Positions 33,074-40,119 of a stretch of 45,546 bases of DNA are shown here, one piece after another; the stretch's first letter is position 1; each line of letters starts with the position of its first letter. The translations under genes were made by a program, and so were the position numbers. Below the pieces are notes generated by a model. It searched no databases. It was not told where the DNA came from and saw only the letters and a program-made list of their open reading frames with translations. This stretch comes from a virus, in IMG/VR virus record IMGVR_UViG_3300045740_000062, positions 1 through 45,546 of that record. One strand, given 5' to 3'.

Positions 33074-34633
33074 TCAAGAATTTATTTCAGCCTCAAACAT
33101 TGCTGTCAGAAGATCGTTGTCATCGACCTTGGCCGTCAGCGCCTTAAACATTTTGCGTTCAATTGGAGAACTCTGGATATGCACCACAGTCACCTTGTCA
33201 CTGTTCTGCCCCTTGCGGTCAGCGCGTGCAATACATTGGATGTACTGCTCAACAGACATCAGTGGGCCGTAGAACACCACGGTGTCAGCGGCGGTTAGGG
33301 TAATCCCGTGTGCAGTGGCTTGCGGTTGCATCACCAGTATGCGTGGGTCTGGCGTGTTCTGGAATCGCTGGATGATGTCGGCGCGTTTGGTTGCGCTCAC
33401 AGCGCCGTGGATGACCTCGGCAGTAATGCCGCGTTTGATCAGGTGCGCATGAATGGTGTCGATGCTTGAGCGGAACATGGCAAAGATGATGACCTTGCGC
33501 TCAGTCTCTTCAAGAATTTCCTCCAGCACATTCAAGCGTGGGCTGGCATCGAACTCGACCACTTCCTTGTCGTCGTTGTAGGCGGCACCACAACTGATCT
33601 GCAAGAGTTTGCTCACCACAGTAGCGGCGTTGACCGCTGTGATGGTTGTCCCTGCGGCGCTCACCAACATCTGTTCTTTGAGCAGGGTGTAGTACTTGTT
33701 CTGTTGCGGTGTCAACGGTATCTCGCGGGTCAGCGTCATGACTGGCGGCAAGTCCAAGCACTGCTCTTTGGTGAACCTGATGGCGGGTTGCAAGGCATTG
33801 AACACCTGCTCACGCGCATCCTTCTTTGGCATCCACTTGAACATGGTGGCCTTGTACATGACCTGATCGCGCCATGCGGTGAAGAACTTCGGTACACCAT
33901 CTGGGTTAACAAGTTTGGCCAAGCCAAACGCATCGGCAGGTGACTGCGATGCGGGTGTGCCCGTCATCATCCAGAGGTACGTGTTGGCACCGATGATTGC
34001 CTTCAGCGTCTTCCATCGCTTTGTGGTGGCGGTCTTGTAGGCGTTGGCCTCATCAATGATCACCAGATCGAAGCGCCCGTCATTCTTGATCTCGTCTGCG
34101 ATCAGGTTCAAGCCTTCGTAGTTGCACACCACGAACTCGTAGTCAGACTGAATCATCTCGATGCGCTTGGCGGCTTGCGGGTGGTGTGCGACGATGGCCG
34201 AGCGGTGGATGATGGAGTTGTTCAAGTCAGACATCCACGCCGAGTGCATGATCGACAGTGGGCACAGGATGAGCACACGGCGCACCAGACCGCGGGTCAT
34301 CAAGTAGTCAGCCGCCCACAGTGCCGATAGTGTCTTGCCAGTGCCGGGGTCGTTAAAGACGAAGGCACGTTTGTTGAGCGTGAGGAAGGCGGCAGTATCG
34401 ACTTGGTGAGCCATGGGCTTGTAGCGCCCCGGCCAGTTGTAGCGGCGTGTGATGGGCGAGGGCACATCCTTAACGCCGAGGTTGCGAAGCACTCTCGCTT
34501 CATCTAAGCCCCAGTACACGGCGATCTTGTAGGTGTCGCCTTCTTGCTCAATGATCTTGTGCTTGGGGATGATGCTGTACTTGTCGGGGTTGCGTGTGCG
34601 AAAGACAACCGCCTTGTCTTCTAGGATTTCCAA
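33074..34633 (-). CDS. SNF2-family (superfamily 2) DNA helicase
   Basis: A protein of 519 residues starting at TTG after AGGAGAAAGCATT, the same leader as other genes here; no ATG fits. The N-terminal RecA lobe has Walker A FNDPGTGKT with Lys100, VLILCPLSIMHSAW, and the Walker B box VIIDEAN (Asp194-Asn197), so DEAN replaces DEAH. MMTGTPASQSPADAF is motif III. The C-terminal lobe has KVIIFAMFRSSID, HGAVSATKRADIIQRF, and QYIQCIARADRKGQ as motif VI with its two arginines. SNF2 proteins in phages are thought to remodel protein-DNA complexes or forks. It lies between the small DNA-metabolism genes and the coiled-coil protein, within the replication operon. Confidence 0.93.
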   Translation of the reverse strand: MEILEDKAVVFRTRNPDKYSIIPKHKIIEQEGDTYKIAVYWGLDEARVLRNLGVKDVPSPITRRYNWPGRYKPMAHQVDTAAFLTLNKRAFVFNDPGTGKTLSALWAADYLMTRGLVRRVLILCPLSIMHSAWMSDLNNSIIHRSAIVAHHPQAAKRIEMIQSDYEFVVCNYEGLNLIADEIKNDGRFDLVIIDEANAYKTATTKRWKTLKAIIGANTYLWMMTGTPASQSPADAFGLAKLVNPDGVPKFFTAWRDQVMYKATMFKWMPKKDAREQVFNALQPAIRFTKEQCLDLPPVMTLTREIPLTPQQNKYYTLLKEQMLVSAAGTTITAVNAATVVSKLLQISCGAAYNDDKEVVEFDASPRLNVLEEILEETERKVIIFAMFRSSIDTIHAHLIKRGITAEVIHGAVSATKRADIIQRFQNTPDPRILVMQPQATAHGITLTAADTVVFYGPLMSVEQYIQCIARADRKGQNSDKVTVVHIQSSPIERKMFKALTAKVDDNDLLTAMFEAEINS

Positions 34634-34651
34634 AATGCTTTCTCCTGTGTT

Positions 34652-34897
34652 TTAGAAGTTTTCTGCGAAGAACTTACCCACTGCGTTATCGAACTTTTGC
34701 AGATCAAAATCGCCGCCTTCTCCGTGGTGTGACATGATGGTGATACGGTCGCCAAACCGTGCCATGTTGAAGGTAGGAAGCGCCAGTATGTTGACTCGGT
34801 TCTTCTGCGCTTCCTCCCAAACAAACCTTGCGTTGTTGATGCCGATTAGTTTTTGCTCGGCATCGCTGATGGTGTTCCACCATTCTTCAAATGTCAT
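34652..34897 (-). CDS. Conserved small phage protein (MTFEEWW type)
   Basis: A protein of 81 residues with an AGGAGACAACAA leader. It opens MTFEEWWNTISDAEQKLIGINNARFVWEEAQKNRV and ends FDLQKFDNAVGKFFAENF. The WW pair and the helical start are characteristic of a small protein I have seen beside replication genes in environmental phages, with no assigned role. A central strand (DRITIMSHHGEGG) holds two His. It overlaps the HNH gene by four bases at its start, so it is coupled to that gene's translation. No catalytic motif is obvious. Confidence 0.68.
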   Translation of the reverse strand: MTFEEWWNTISDAEQKLIGINNARFVWEEAQKNRVNILALPTFNMARFGDRITIMSHHGEGGDFDLQKFDNAVGKFFAENF

Positions 34898-35118
34898 TTG
34901 TTGTCTCCTCTGTTGGATGAACGAGAACGCAAACGGGTGTTACCCGGCGTTGACTTGCCGCCTTTGCGCATGGGCACCACATGGTCGATGTCTTTGCCCT
35001 TGCGCTCGATGCCTTTCTTGTCATAAGCACGCCGAGCCTTCTGCCGCTCGATCTGATCTTTGTCCTCGCCGCGCTTCTTTTGAAGTTGATACTCGTGCTT
35101 CCAGTCTCTGGTTGCCAT
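34894..35118 (-). CDS. HNH-type nuclease, minimal
   Basis: A protein of 74 residues. The first 40 are a very basic helix region (WKHEYQLQKKRGEDKDQIERQKARRAYDKKG). Residues 43-72 match the HNH beta-beta-alpha-metal core: DIDHVVPMRKGGKSTPGNTRLRSRSSNRG, with Asp45-His46, Asn60 and Asn69 as the H, N and third (here N) positions. It lacks the structural Cys pairs of larger HNH enzymes. Stand-alone HNH proteins of this size in phages may nick DNA, assist packaging or resolve branches. It is encoded two bases from the RecB-like nuclease gene, which suggests joint action in DNA processing. Confidence 0.8.
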   Translation of the reverse strand: MATRDWKHEYQLQKKRGEDKDQIERQKARRAYDKKGIERKGKDIDHVVPMRKGGKSTPGNTRLRSRSSNRGDNK

Positions 35119-35120
35119 GA

Positions 35121-35792
35121 TTAGTTCCTTCTCGGTTTGTGATGTTCACATGTCTTGACCGGGCACCACCCGCACAGTGGTGTCGGCTTGGGGTTCCACA
35201 CCCCAGTCTCGTGCGCTTGTTCGATGCGGGCAACGCGCTCCCGATAGTCCCACCAATACTCTTCGGCTTCGCCCACCATGAAACTGGCCTTGGCGATGTC
35301 GTTCTTGACCACAAAGAGCAGAGCACCAGACACCCGACGGATGTGCGGGAAGTGCGCAAACACCATGAGCGCCATGAGTTTCAACTGCTCTCGGTCGGGG
35401 TACTTGTTGTTGCCTGACTTGTAGTCCACGACTTTGGCCGTCAGGTTATCGTCGTCAATGATGAGCAAGTCAGCGATGCCGCGCACCCACACATCTTTGT
35501 CGAGGAACCCGCAAGGCTTCAAGTCTTTGGTCACGCCCATCTTGTACTCGCAGAGTTTGCGCCCGGGCTTGGCCTTCAACGCGTCGAGGGTGTCTTGGAG
35601 AAAGGCAAACTGCGGGGGCAGTGGCGTATCGTCCTTGATGTAGTCCTCTGCCGCCGTGTGCAGTTCCTTGCCGTAGATGGTCGCCTCGGTGTCGGTGAAC
35701 GGGTGGTTCTTGAGCACCTTGACTTCGTAGTACCGACGGGGACAGCCCTCATAGTCTTTGAGGGCTGAGTGGCTCCAAGTCACATTTTTCAA
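35121..35792 (-). CDS. RecB/Cas4-like PD-(D/E)xK exonuclease with an iron-sulphur Cys set
   Basis: A protein of 223 residues. The frame is open upstream inside the previous gene, but the TTG at 35792, one base after that gene's stop and seven bases after GAGG, gives MKNVTWSHSALKDYEGCPRRYYE; a GTG three codons later is an alternative. Catalytic residues are His45 (YGKELHTAAE), Asp108 (GIADLLII) and Asp123/Lys125 (VVDYKSG), in RecB-nuclease order. Cys17 and Cys207, Cys210, Cys215 (CGWCPVKTC) occupy the four positions that hold the 4Fe-4S cluster in Cas4 and AddB. It would trim DNA ends for recombination. No CRISPR array or other cas gene is in the window. Confidence 0.87.
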   Translation of the reverse strand: MKNVTWSHSALKDYEGCPRRYYEVKVLKNHPFTDTEATIYGKELHTAAEDYIKDDTPLPPQFAFLQDTLDALKAKPGRKLCEYKMGVTKDLKPCGFLDKDVWVRGIADLLIIDDDNLTAKVVDYKSGNNKYPDREQLKLMALMVFAHFPHIRRVSGALLFVVKNDIAKASFMVGEAEEYWWDYRERVARIEQAHETGVWNPKPTPLCGWCPVKTCEHHKPRRN

Positions 35793-35793
35793 T

Positions 35794-36102
35794 TCAAAAC
35801 CTCGCTGTTCGGATCGCCGCTGACAGGCGGCTGGCAAACTCTTCGACGAACGACTCACGGTTGTTGAGTTGGTGTTCGCCCATACTGTGCAGTATGGCAT
35901 GGGTCAACTCGTGCCAGAAGGTTTCCTCCAGTGCCGACAAGCGAAACGGCACACCATGGTGCGACCGCTTGGCCAACTCGATGCGTTGCTCGTCGTAGTA
36001 GACGCGCCCCATCTCGCTTCGGTTCTTCATGGACTCGACCACATCCACGCTGTACCATCGGGTGCCAACCCGTATTTTCTTCGGCAGTTTTAGTGTCTTC
36101 AT
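35794..36102 (-). CDS. Minimal HExxH zinc metallopeptidase-like protein
   Basis: A protein of 102 residues starting at the ATG after the recurrent AGGAGAAAGCAA leader. Residues about 10-45 form strands (KIRVGTRWYSVDVVESMKN, MGRVYYDEQRIELAKR), then the active helix LEETFWHELTHAILHSMGE places His64, Glu65 and His68 as the metal and catalytic residues. A downstream Glu at 83, 87 or 88 (NRESFVEEFASRL) would be the third ligand. This matches the SprT/ImmA-like small protease plan, here without an HTH domain. Its target could be a host repressor or a virion precursor; the sequence does not say. Its stop lies one base before the TTG of the next gene. Confidence 0.82.
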   Translation of the reverse strand: MKTLKLPKKIRVGTRWYSVDVVESMKNRSEMGRVYYDEQRIELAKRSHHGVPFRLSALEETFWHELTHAILHSMGEHQLNNRESFVEEFASRLSAAIRTARF

Positions 36103-36121
36103 TTGCTTTCTCCTTTCAATT
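36100..36121 (-). repeat. Duplicated gene junction, copy 1 (copy 2 at 38377-38398)
   Basis: These 22 bases are identical to 38377-38398. Each copy contains, in minus-strand order, the TGA stop of one gene, a 13-base spacer with AAGGAGAAAGCAA and the ATG of the next gene... read on the transcript, the copy runs from the downstream gene's end to the upstream gene's start. The identity of a whole junction suggests copying of the translation-start cassette rather than chance. Shorter matches occur before several other genes of this arm. Confidence 0.7.
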
Positions 36122-38077
36122 TTTGGCCAAGCCGTAGCGTCGGTGAGCGCCAACTTCTGAGTTGAGCGGTATCCCCGGCAAATACTTCGGCTCCTGAACC
36201 ATCTGTTCCCATACCCACACTTTTGCTTCTTCAACTTCGTCGTTTGGAACGACTGCGATCAACTCGTCGTGGACTGTGCCAGCCACGAAATAACGTTTGT
36301 TCACGCGCAACATACCATCGGTCATCACAATCCGAGCAACTGCCTGAACGATGTTGTTGGTGATCTTACCAGCGTAGAGTTTGGTGGGCGTTGCGCCCTC
36401 CACGCCGTAGACCCAACCGTCCTTTTCTTTGCGCAGATTGGGGTACCGGATCGACATGCCATTGGGCAATACGATCTCCTCCTTTTTGAAGGTGATACAT
36501 TTATACACCAACTCGTCGCCCCCCGCAAGGCATGTCTCCAACGCCCGCCCGCACATGTCCCAGAACGACACCACGGGGTGCGAAGTCATGCGGTAAATGT
36601 CTATGATCTTCTTGGCGGCGATAGCGTGAATCAATAGTTCCCGGTCGGTACAGGTGTGGGGAATGGCTTCGAGTTTCTTTACATTCTCGTCCCACGACAG
36701 GAAGCGGTCGATGTAGTCGGAGGTCACGCCCAGTTTCTTAGCAAAGTCTTTTGTGTAAAGAACCGGCGGTGCGCCAAGGAAACCCACCAGCAACTGGGCG
36801 GCAAAGGACGCCCATCCCAACCCGTAGCCACACCCGAGCAAAGCCGACTTGGCTGACTGGCGAAGGTCTGGGTGGGTTTCTTTCGTGAGGCCGGGGATGT
36901 TGAACATCTGCGCACCGAACGCGGCATAAGCGTCAGCGCCAGAGCGGAAGATGTCGAGGAGGTCTTGGTAATCTGCAAACCACGCGAGAACTCGTGGCTC
37001 AATCTGCGATAGATCGCCCACGACGAGTTGGTGCCCATCGGGAGCCATAATTGCTTTGCGCAGGAATGACCCGCGCTTGAGGTTTTGCATGTTGATGGCT
37101 GACCCTTTGGCCGCTGTCCATCGTCCTGAGAGAGCGCCGTAATAACTAAGAGGAACCGGAAGTGCTCCGCGTTCCGAAATGTCAAGGAACCGTTGGGCGC
37201 GGGTGCGCTCGGTTGTTGACTTAACTTTAAGGCGTGCCTCGCAAAGGAGGGCAACATCTTCTCGTTCACCGTTGAGTAGCGCCTGAAAAAGGGCATCATT
37301 TTTGGCAAGCGCCAGTGTTTGTTTACCGGTTGTTTTGCTGGTCTTGTACGGGGGAGTAACCCCCATGCTCTGAAGTATGTTTGCAAACTGTTGATTCGAC
37401 GCCAGCGAAGACTCGTCCACGCCCAACTGTTTGAGTAGTCCATCTCGCTTTGTCCTTTCATCATCCAGCGCAACGATTAGCATCTCTTGGTCGAGTTCCA
37501 AGCACGCCTGCGTGTACATCTTCAGGGTCATGTCGATCAGGCGCAACTCTGATGCGGGGTAGCCTTGGCTCAGTCGATGGAAAATTCTCTCGCACAGATA
37601 TACGTCGTGCTTGCAATAGTCTGCAAGTTCAGATTCCACGTCTTCGTCCAACTCGGACAGACCGTCTGTCGAATGTACGGCTTGCCCTTTGGCGGGAAGA
37701 TCAAAATCTGCCGCAAGTTTGGCGAGACTATTGCCAACCTCCACGCCGCGAAGAGCACGCGCCATCGATAGGGAGTCGAAGATGAAGCAGGGGGTAACGC
37801 CGTACCGCCACGATAGTATTGAAACATCGAACTGTGCGTTGTGGGCAAGCACTGCGGTTCGGCTCCAGTCCACTCCATCGAAGTATTCAGGTAGGTCGCG
37901 TCCTCCAATCCACTGAATCGGGTCATCACTTCCATACTCGTGGGTGCAACACCCAAATGCTTTGAATCGAGAATCACGGATGTACTCCTCAGTTGTCATC
38001 TTCGAGAGCGTGTAGTCTGACTTGTCCCATCTGGTTTCAAAGTCAATGGTTAGTATGCGGTCATAGGGTCTGCTCAT
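36116..38077 (-). CDS. polA: Family A DNA polymerase with 3'-5' exonuclease
   Basis: A protein of 653 residues starting at an ATG that overlaps the stop of the upstream gene (ATGA). The exonuclease domain has LTIDFETRW (Asp12, Glu14), HNAQFDVSIL and YCKHDVYLC. The polymerase domain has motif A GDLSQIEPRVLAWFA (Asp355), motif B RQSAKSALLGCGYG (Arg406, Lys410, Tyr418) and motif C VHDELIAV (His603, Asp604, Glu605). Aligned on R-x3-K-x7-Y-G, the residue matching Phe762 of E. coli Pol I is Leu414. There is no 5' nuclease domain. It is the phage replicative polymerase, acting with the AEP primase-helicase. The gene is the longest in the middle of the operon. Confidence 0.95.
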   Translation of the reverse strand: MSRPYDRILTIDFETRWDKSDYTLSKMTTEEYIRDSRFKAFGCCTHEYGSDDPIQWIGGRDLPEYFDGVDWSRTAVLAHNAQFDVSILSWRYGVTPCFIFDSLSMARALRGVEVGNSLAKLAADFDLPAKGQAVHSTDGLSELDEDVESELADYCKHDVYLCERIFHRLSQGYPASELRLIDMTLKMYTQACLELDQEMLIVALDDERTKRDGLLKQLGVDESSLASNQQFANILQSMGVTPPYKTSKTTGKQTLALAKNDALFQALLNGEREDVALLCEARLKVKSTTERTRAQRFLDISERGALPVPLSYYGALSGRWTAAKGSAINMQNLKRGSFLRKAIMAPDGHQLVVGDLSQIEPRVLAWFADYQDLLDIFRSGADAYAAFGAQMFNIPGLTKETHPDLRQSAKSALLGCGYGLGWASFAAQLLVGFLGAPPVLYTKDFAKKLGVTSDYIDRFLSWDENVKKLEAIPHTCTDRELLIHAIAAKKIIDIYRMTSHPVVSFWDMCGRALETCLAGGDELVYKCITFKKEEIVLPNGMSIRYPNLRKEKDGWVYGVEGATPTKLYAGKITNNIVQAVARIVMTDGMLRVNKRYFVAGTVHDELIAVVPNDEVEEAKVWVWEQMVQEPKYLPGIPLNSEVGAHRRYGLAKN

Positions 38078-38379
38078 GCATGGCCCCGCTTCTTGAGTTG
38101 CTCGACCATGCACTCGGCAATCTCGAACGCCTCTTCAGCAACCAACTCGCCCCATGTGTACTTGCCGCCATCCTCTTTGCCAAGGTCGATCTGCGCCTGC
38201 ACCCCAGAATAAACGCTGTGGGTGAAAATTTCATCGTCTACTTCATAGGGGTTGTCTCTGCCATTGTTCAGGTGCGTGGCTTGGTTGCGGTTGGTGGCGG
38301 CCTCAGTCACGGCTCTGGCCTGAATCATGGCCTGCATGGCGGCGATGGCCGCTTGTTTCAAAAAGTCAATGTCGCTCAT
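38074..38379 (-). CDS. Hypothetical early protein upstream of DNA polymerase
   Basis: A protein of 101 residues after the recurrent AGGAGAAAGCAA leader. It starts with a helical, Ala-rich segment (FLKQAAIAAMQAMIQARAVTEAATNRNQATH), then a short acidic middle (NPYEVDDEIFTHSVYSGVQAQIDLGKEDGGKYTWGELVAEEAFEIAECMVEQLKKRGHA). The pattern KYTWGELVAEEAFE and the terminal helix are suggestive of a small conserved phage protein with unknown role. Its stop overlaps the polymerase start, so its translation is coupled to that of the polymerase. No catalytic motif is visible. Confidence 0.65.
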   Translation of the reverse strand: MSDIDFLKQAAIAAMQAMIQARAVTEAATNRNQATHLNNGRDNPYEVDDEIFTHSVYSGVQAQIDLGKEDGGKYTWGELVAEEAFEIAECMVEQLKKRGHA

Positions 38380-38398
38380 TTGCTTTCTCCTTTCAATT
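38377..38398 (-). repeat. Duplicated gene junction, copy 2
   Basis: Identical over 22 bases to 36100-36121. It holds the ATG of the hypothetical gene ending at 38379, its AAGGAGAAAGCAA leader and the TGA of the preceding gene in the transcript. See copy 1. Confidence 0.7.
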
Positions 38399-38668
38399 AA
38401 ACATTTCCTTGGGTGGTGCGTCTTTTGTGTTTAGGTAGCCGAAAAAATCGTTGGATGCTTCCAGCAGTTTCGCCGCCTCCATACTGTCGCAGTTCATTGT
38501 GACCACGTTGTCGATGCTGTCCCCAGTACCGAAGATGATCACGGCGCAGTCTTTACTGCCTTTGTCGTAGCACCTGACAAACTCATAAATCAGAGAGCGC
38601 AGGTGTTCGCGCTGGCCTTCGCTCATGGCGTTGACCCGCTCTTCTATTTCTTTCTCTATCTCGTCCAT
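38393..38668 (-). CDS. Hypothetical small acidic protein
   Basis: A protein of 91 residues with GGGAGGTACTAGC before its ATG. The start is helical and acidic (MDEIEKEIEERVNAMSEGQREHLRSLIYEFVRCY), followed by a strand pair that surrounds a GTGDSIDNV turn (DCAVIIFGTGDSIDNVVTMNCD) and a helix (SMEAAKLLEASNDFFGYLNTK). The layout is that of a small alpha/beta protein. It overlaps the VRR-NUC gene by 13 bases, a longer overlap than most here. No family is recognised and no active site is evident. Confidence 0.65.
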   Translation of the reverse strand: MDEIEKEIEERVNAMSEGQREHLRSLIYEFVRCYDKGSKDCAVIIFGTGDSIDNVVTMNCDSMEAAKLLEASNDFFGYLNTKDAPPKEMFN

Positions 38669-38949
38669 GCTAGTACCTCCCGTAGTTCGTGCATGTTGGT
38701 CTCGTTGATCACCAAGGCGATGCCGCCCCGTGATCTGATCTTCTGTAAGTGACTATCTTGCAGAGCCGTTGGCTTGTTGTCCCCCGCCTTGGCCTCGACT
38801 GCGATGAACCGACCGCCTGAACAGATCAGAAAGTCGGGCACGCCCGAGTTGCCGTAGCCTGTGCCGATGGGCATGGCATAGTACGCGCCAGCGTCATCGA
38901 GCATCTTCTTGATCATCTTCTTAACCTTCACCTCCGGTGTTGCCGCCAT
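38656..38949 (-). CDS. VRR-NUC nuclease
   Basis: A protein of 97 residues, a stand-alone VRR-NUC domain of the PD-(D/E)xK superfamily. The core is SGVPDFLICSGGRFIAVEAKAGDNKPTALQDSHLQKIRSRGGIALVI, with Asp39, Glu52 and Lys54 as the catalytic set and Gln64 in the conserved helix. A basic N-terminal helix (KVKKMIKKMLDDAGAYY) precedes it. Known members cut branched or flap DNA, and in phages they probably resolve replication intermediates. The start ATG follows AGGAAGTTCAAG and lies within the end of the DUF3310 gene, overlapping it by 29 bases. Confidence 0.9.
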   Translation of the reverse strand: MAATPEVKVKKMIKKMLDDAGAYYAMPIGTGYGNSGVPDFLICSGGRFIAVEAKAGDNKPTALQDSHLQKIRSRGGIALVINETNMHELREVLAWTR

Positions 38950-39163
38950 CTTGAACTTCCTTCAACTTTTGCATGTAGTGACGGGCTTTACCCGCATCGT
39001 CAGTACCGTCCTTGCGCCCGGCACGAAGGGAATATTTGATCACATTGCCTTTCAAGAAGCCAATGAATTCTTCACGGGTTAACACTGCCTCCATCACATG
39101 CCACGGCTGGATGGGCATCTCCTTGTAATGGGTTCCGCTTACTTGCAATTCATCTGCTCTCAT
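38921..39163 (-). CDS. DUF3310 protein
   Basis: A protein of 80 residues with the CGGAGGCTTTGCT ribosome site. It shows the DUF3310 plan in full: QVSGTHYKEMPIQPWHVMEAV, then LTREEFIGFLKGNVIKYSLRAGRKDG, and DDAGKARHYMQKLKEV. This family is widespread in phages beside DNA replication or nucleotide genes and is sometimes labelled nucleotide-kinase-like, but its activity is not established. It overlaps the following VRR-NUC gene and starts within the stop of the upstream small reading frame by ATGA, so it is part of a tightly coupled group. Confidence 0.9.
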   Translation of the reverse strand: MRADELQVSGTHYKEMPIQPWHVMEAVLTREEFIGFLKGNVIKYSLRAGRKDGTDDAGKARHYMQKLKEVQDGGNTGGEG

Positions 39164-39243
39164 AGCAAAGCCTCCGGTGCGTCATCCAGCGCTTTTTGTT
39201 TGCGCTGGCGTTTGTTGAGTTGTTGTAAGGCACGGCCTGTCAC
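39160..39243 (-). CDS. Very small basic reading frame or the shifted tail of the zinc-ribbon gene
   Basis: From a GTG at 39243 this frame encodes 27 residues (MTGRALQQLNKRQRKQKALD...), basic and helical. The GTG overlaps the stop of the zinc-ribbon gene (GTGA) and its own stop overlaps the DUF3310 start (ATGA), the coupling style of the whole arm. Only AAAGG, too close to the GTG, could serve as a ribosome site. Alternatively it is the true C-terminus of the zinc-ribbon protein reached by a frameshift or separated by a sequence error. I favour neither strongly. Confidence 0.4.
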   Translation of the reverse strand: MTGRALQQLNKRQRKQKALDDAPEALL

Positions 39244-39443
39244 CCTTTGGAATGGGTTCCAGTCTGCCCATCGAATCGTGACCGCTTTGGTCTTGGCTCG
39301 GTCAGCACCACTTCCTTGGTCTTGAAGATGTGCGTGTTGAAGCACTCCCTCGTCCTGATATAGTGCCCGTCGATCATCCGTGTCATCACCACATCGCTCG
39401 TCGCTTTGCACAATGGGCAGGGCATCCCTGTTGTCTTTGGCAT
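39240..39443 (-). CDS. NrdR-like zinc-ribbon protein
   Basis: A protein of 67 residues from the ATG at 39443, six bases after GGGGTG; a GTG at 39452 or an ATG at 39425 are possible. The core MPCPLCKATSDVVMTRMIDGHYIRTRECFNTHIFKTKEVV follows the NrdR zinc-ribbon pattern (C-P-x-C, T-R, R-x-R-E-C, F-x-T-x-E), with Cys9, Cys12, Cys34 and His38 in place of the fourth Cys. NrdR represses ribonucleotide reductase genes; the phage version lacks the ATP-cone part, so it would at most bind DNA or a partner. A basic tail follows. It overlaps the upstream gene's stop and the 27-codon frame downstream. Confidence 0.66.
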   Translation of the reverse strand: MPKTTGMPCPLCKATSDVVMTRMIDGHYIRTRECFNTHIFKTKEVVLTEPRPKRSRFDGQTGTHSKG

Positions 39444-39448
39444 CCATG

Positions 39449-39913
39449 TCACCCCAATCTTCTTGTGCGTCCACCAGTTTTACTCTGTGCGCCTTTGTTC
39501 ACGCCCCAGTCTGTTGCTTGCCCACGGTTGTTGTACTCAAGCGTTCTCATACCCATGCGTTTGCGGTTTGTTTTCAAACGCCGCATCTCGTTAGCCAACT
39601 CTTTGTCTGCACTGCTCTTGAATGCCGTCTTCAGTGTGTCGTACTTGGACACGGACAGTTTCTTGAGCAACGCCACATCTTTTTCGGGCGGCTTGTCCCA
39701 CAACCAGTCGCTTATTTTTGGCAGGTGCTGCGCAACAAAGACACGCACATGCACACCCCAAGGAATGCCTTTGTCTGGTAGCCGTAACACCCCGCTTTCG
39801 GTAGCCCTCTGGCCGGTTATAGACAGGAACAAACTGAGTGCGTCTTGCAGTGTCCCGTGCTTGCGCCATGTCTTGATCAGACAGGCGTCCCAGTATTCTT
39901 GTGGTGTGCTCAT
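39449..39913 (-). CDS. Hypothetical basic helical protein
   Basis: A protein of 154 residues. It is helix-rich and becomes increasingly basic toward the end (LANEMRRLKTNRKRMGMRTLEYNNRGQATDWGVNKGAQSKTGGRTRRLG). The first half contains WDACLIKTWRKHGTLQDALSLFLSITGQRATESGVLRLP and KGIPWGVHVRVFVAQHLPKISDWLWDKPPEKDVALLKKLS. The basic tail suggests nucleic acid binding. The start overlaps the preceding stop (ATGA at 39910-39913). I do not recognise a family and see no catalytic signature; the alternation of Trp-rich and basic segments is its main feature. Confidence 0.65.
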   Translation of the reverse strand: MSTPQEYWDACLIKTWRKHGTLQDALSLFLSITGQRATESGVLRLPDKGIPWGVHVRVFVAQHLPKISDWLWDKPPEKDVALLKKLSVSKYDTLKTAFKSSADKELANEMRRLKTNRKRMGMRTLEYNNRGQATDWGVNKGAQSKTGGRTRRLG

Positions 39914-40119
39914 TGCCGTGGCTTCATTTGGTTTTCCATGAACTTGATGAACTCCTCATCCTCGGGGTCAACAGGCTTGGAATTTTCTTCCAGCGTCCCG
40001 TCGTTCACCATCTGTCGGATTTGGGCAATCATCTCTTGGAGTTCTTCCTGAGTGCCGTCAAAGTTGTCAAAGCAACCCGGTGCGAACTCGATCTTGAGTT
40101 CTTTCTTTTGTTCAGTCAT
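39910..40119 (-). CDS. Small acidic conserved phage protein
   Basis: A protein of 69 residues, acidic, with a start KKELKIEFAPGCFDNFDGTQEELQEMIAQIRQMVNDGTLEENSKPVDPEDEEFIKFMENQMKPRQ. The block FAPGCFDNFDGTQEELQEMI, a loop followed by a helix, is a recurring small phage protein; I know of no established activity. The start codon overlaps the stop of the preceding gene and its own stop overlaps the next start, both by four bases. The high Glu/Asp content could indicate a DNA-mimic or protein-binding role, but that is speculative. Confidence 0.66.
   Translation of the reverse strand: MTEQKKELKIEFAPGCFDNFDGTQEELQEMIAQIRQMVNDGTLEENSKPVDPEDEEFIKFMENQMKPRQ

Noticed and set aside
35121-35792. Cas4-like nuclease considered as evidence of a CRISPR system
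   Set aside because: No Cas1, Cas2 or array is present; phage RecB-like Fe-S nucleases are usually replication or recombination enzymes.
39160-39474. The full 104-codon frame overlapping the NrdR-like gene
   Set aside because: Its first 75 codons are a shadow of the zinc-ribbon gene, which has recognisable metal-ligand spacing; only the last 27 codons have independent support.
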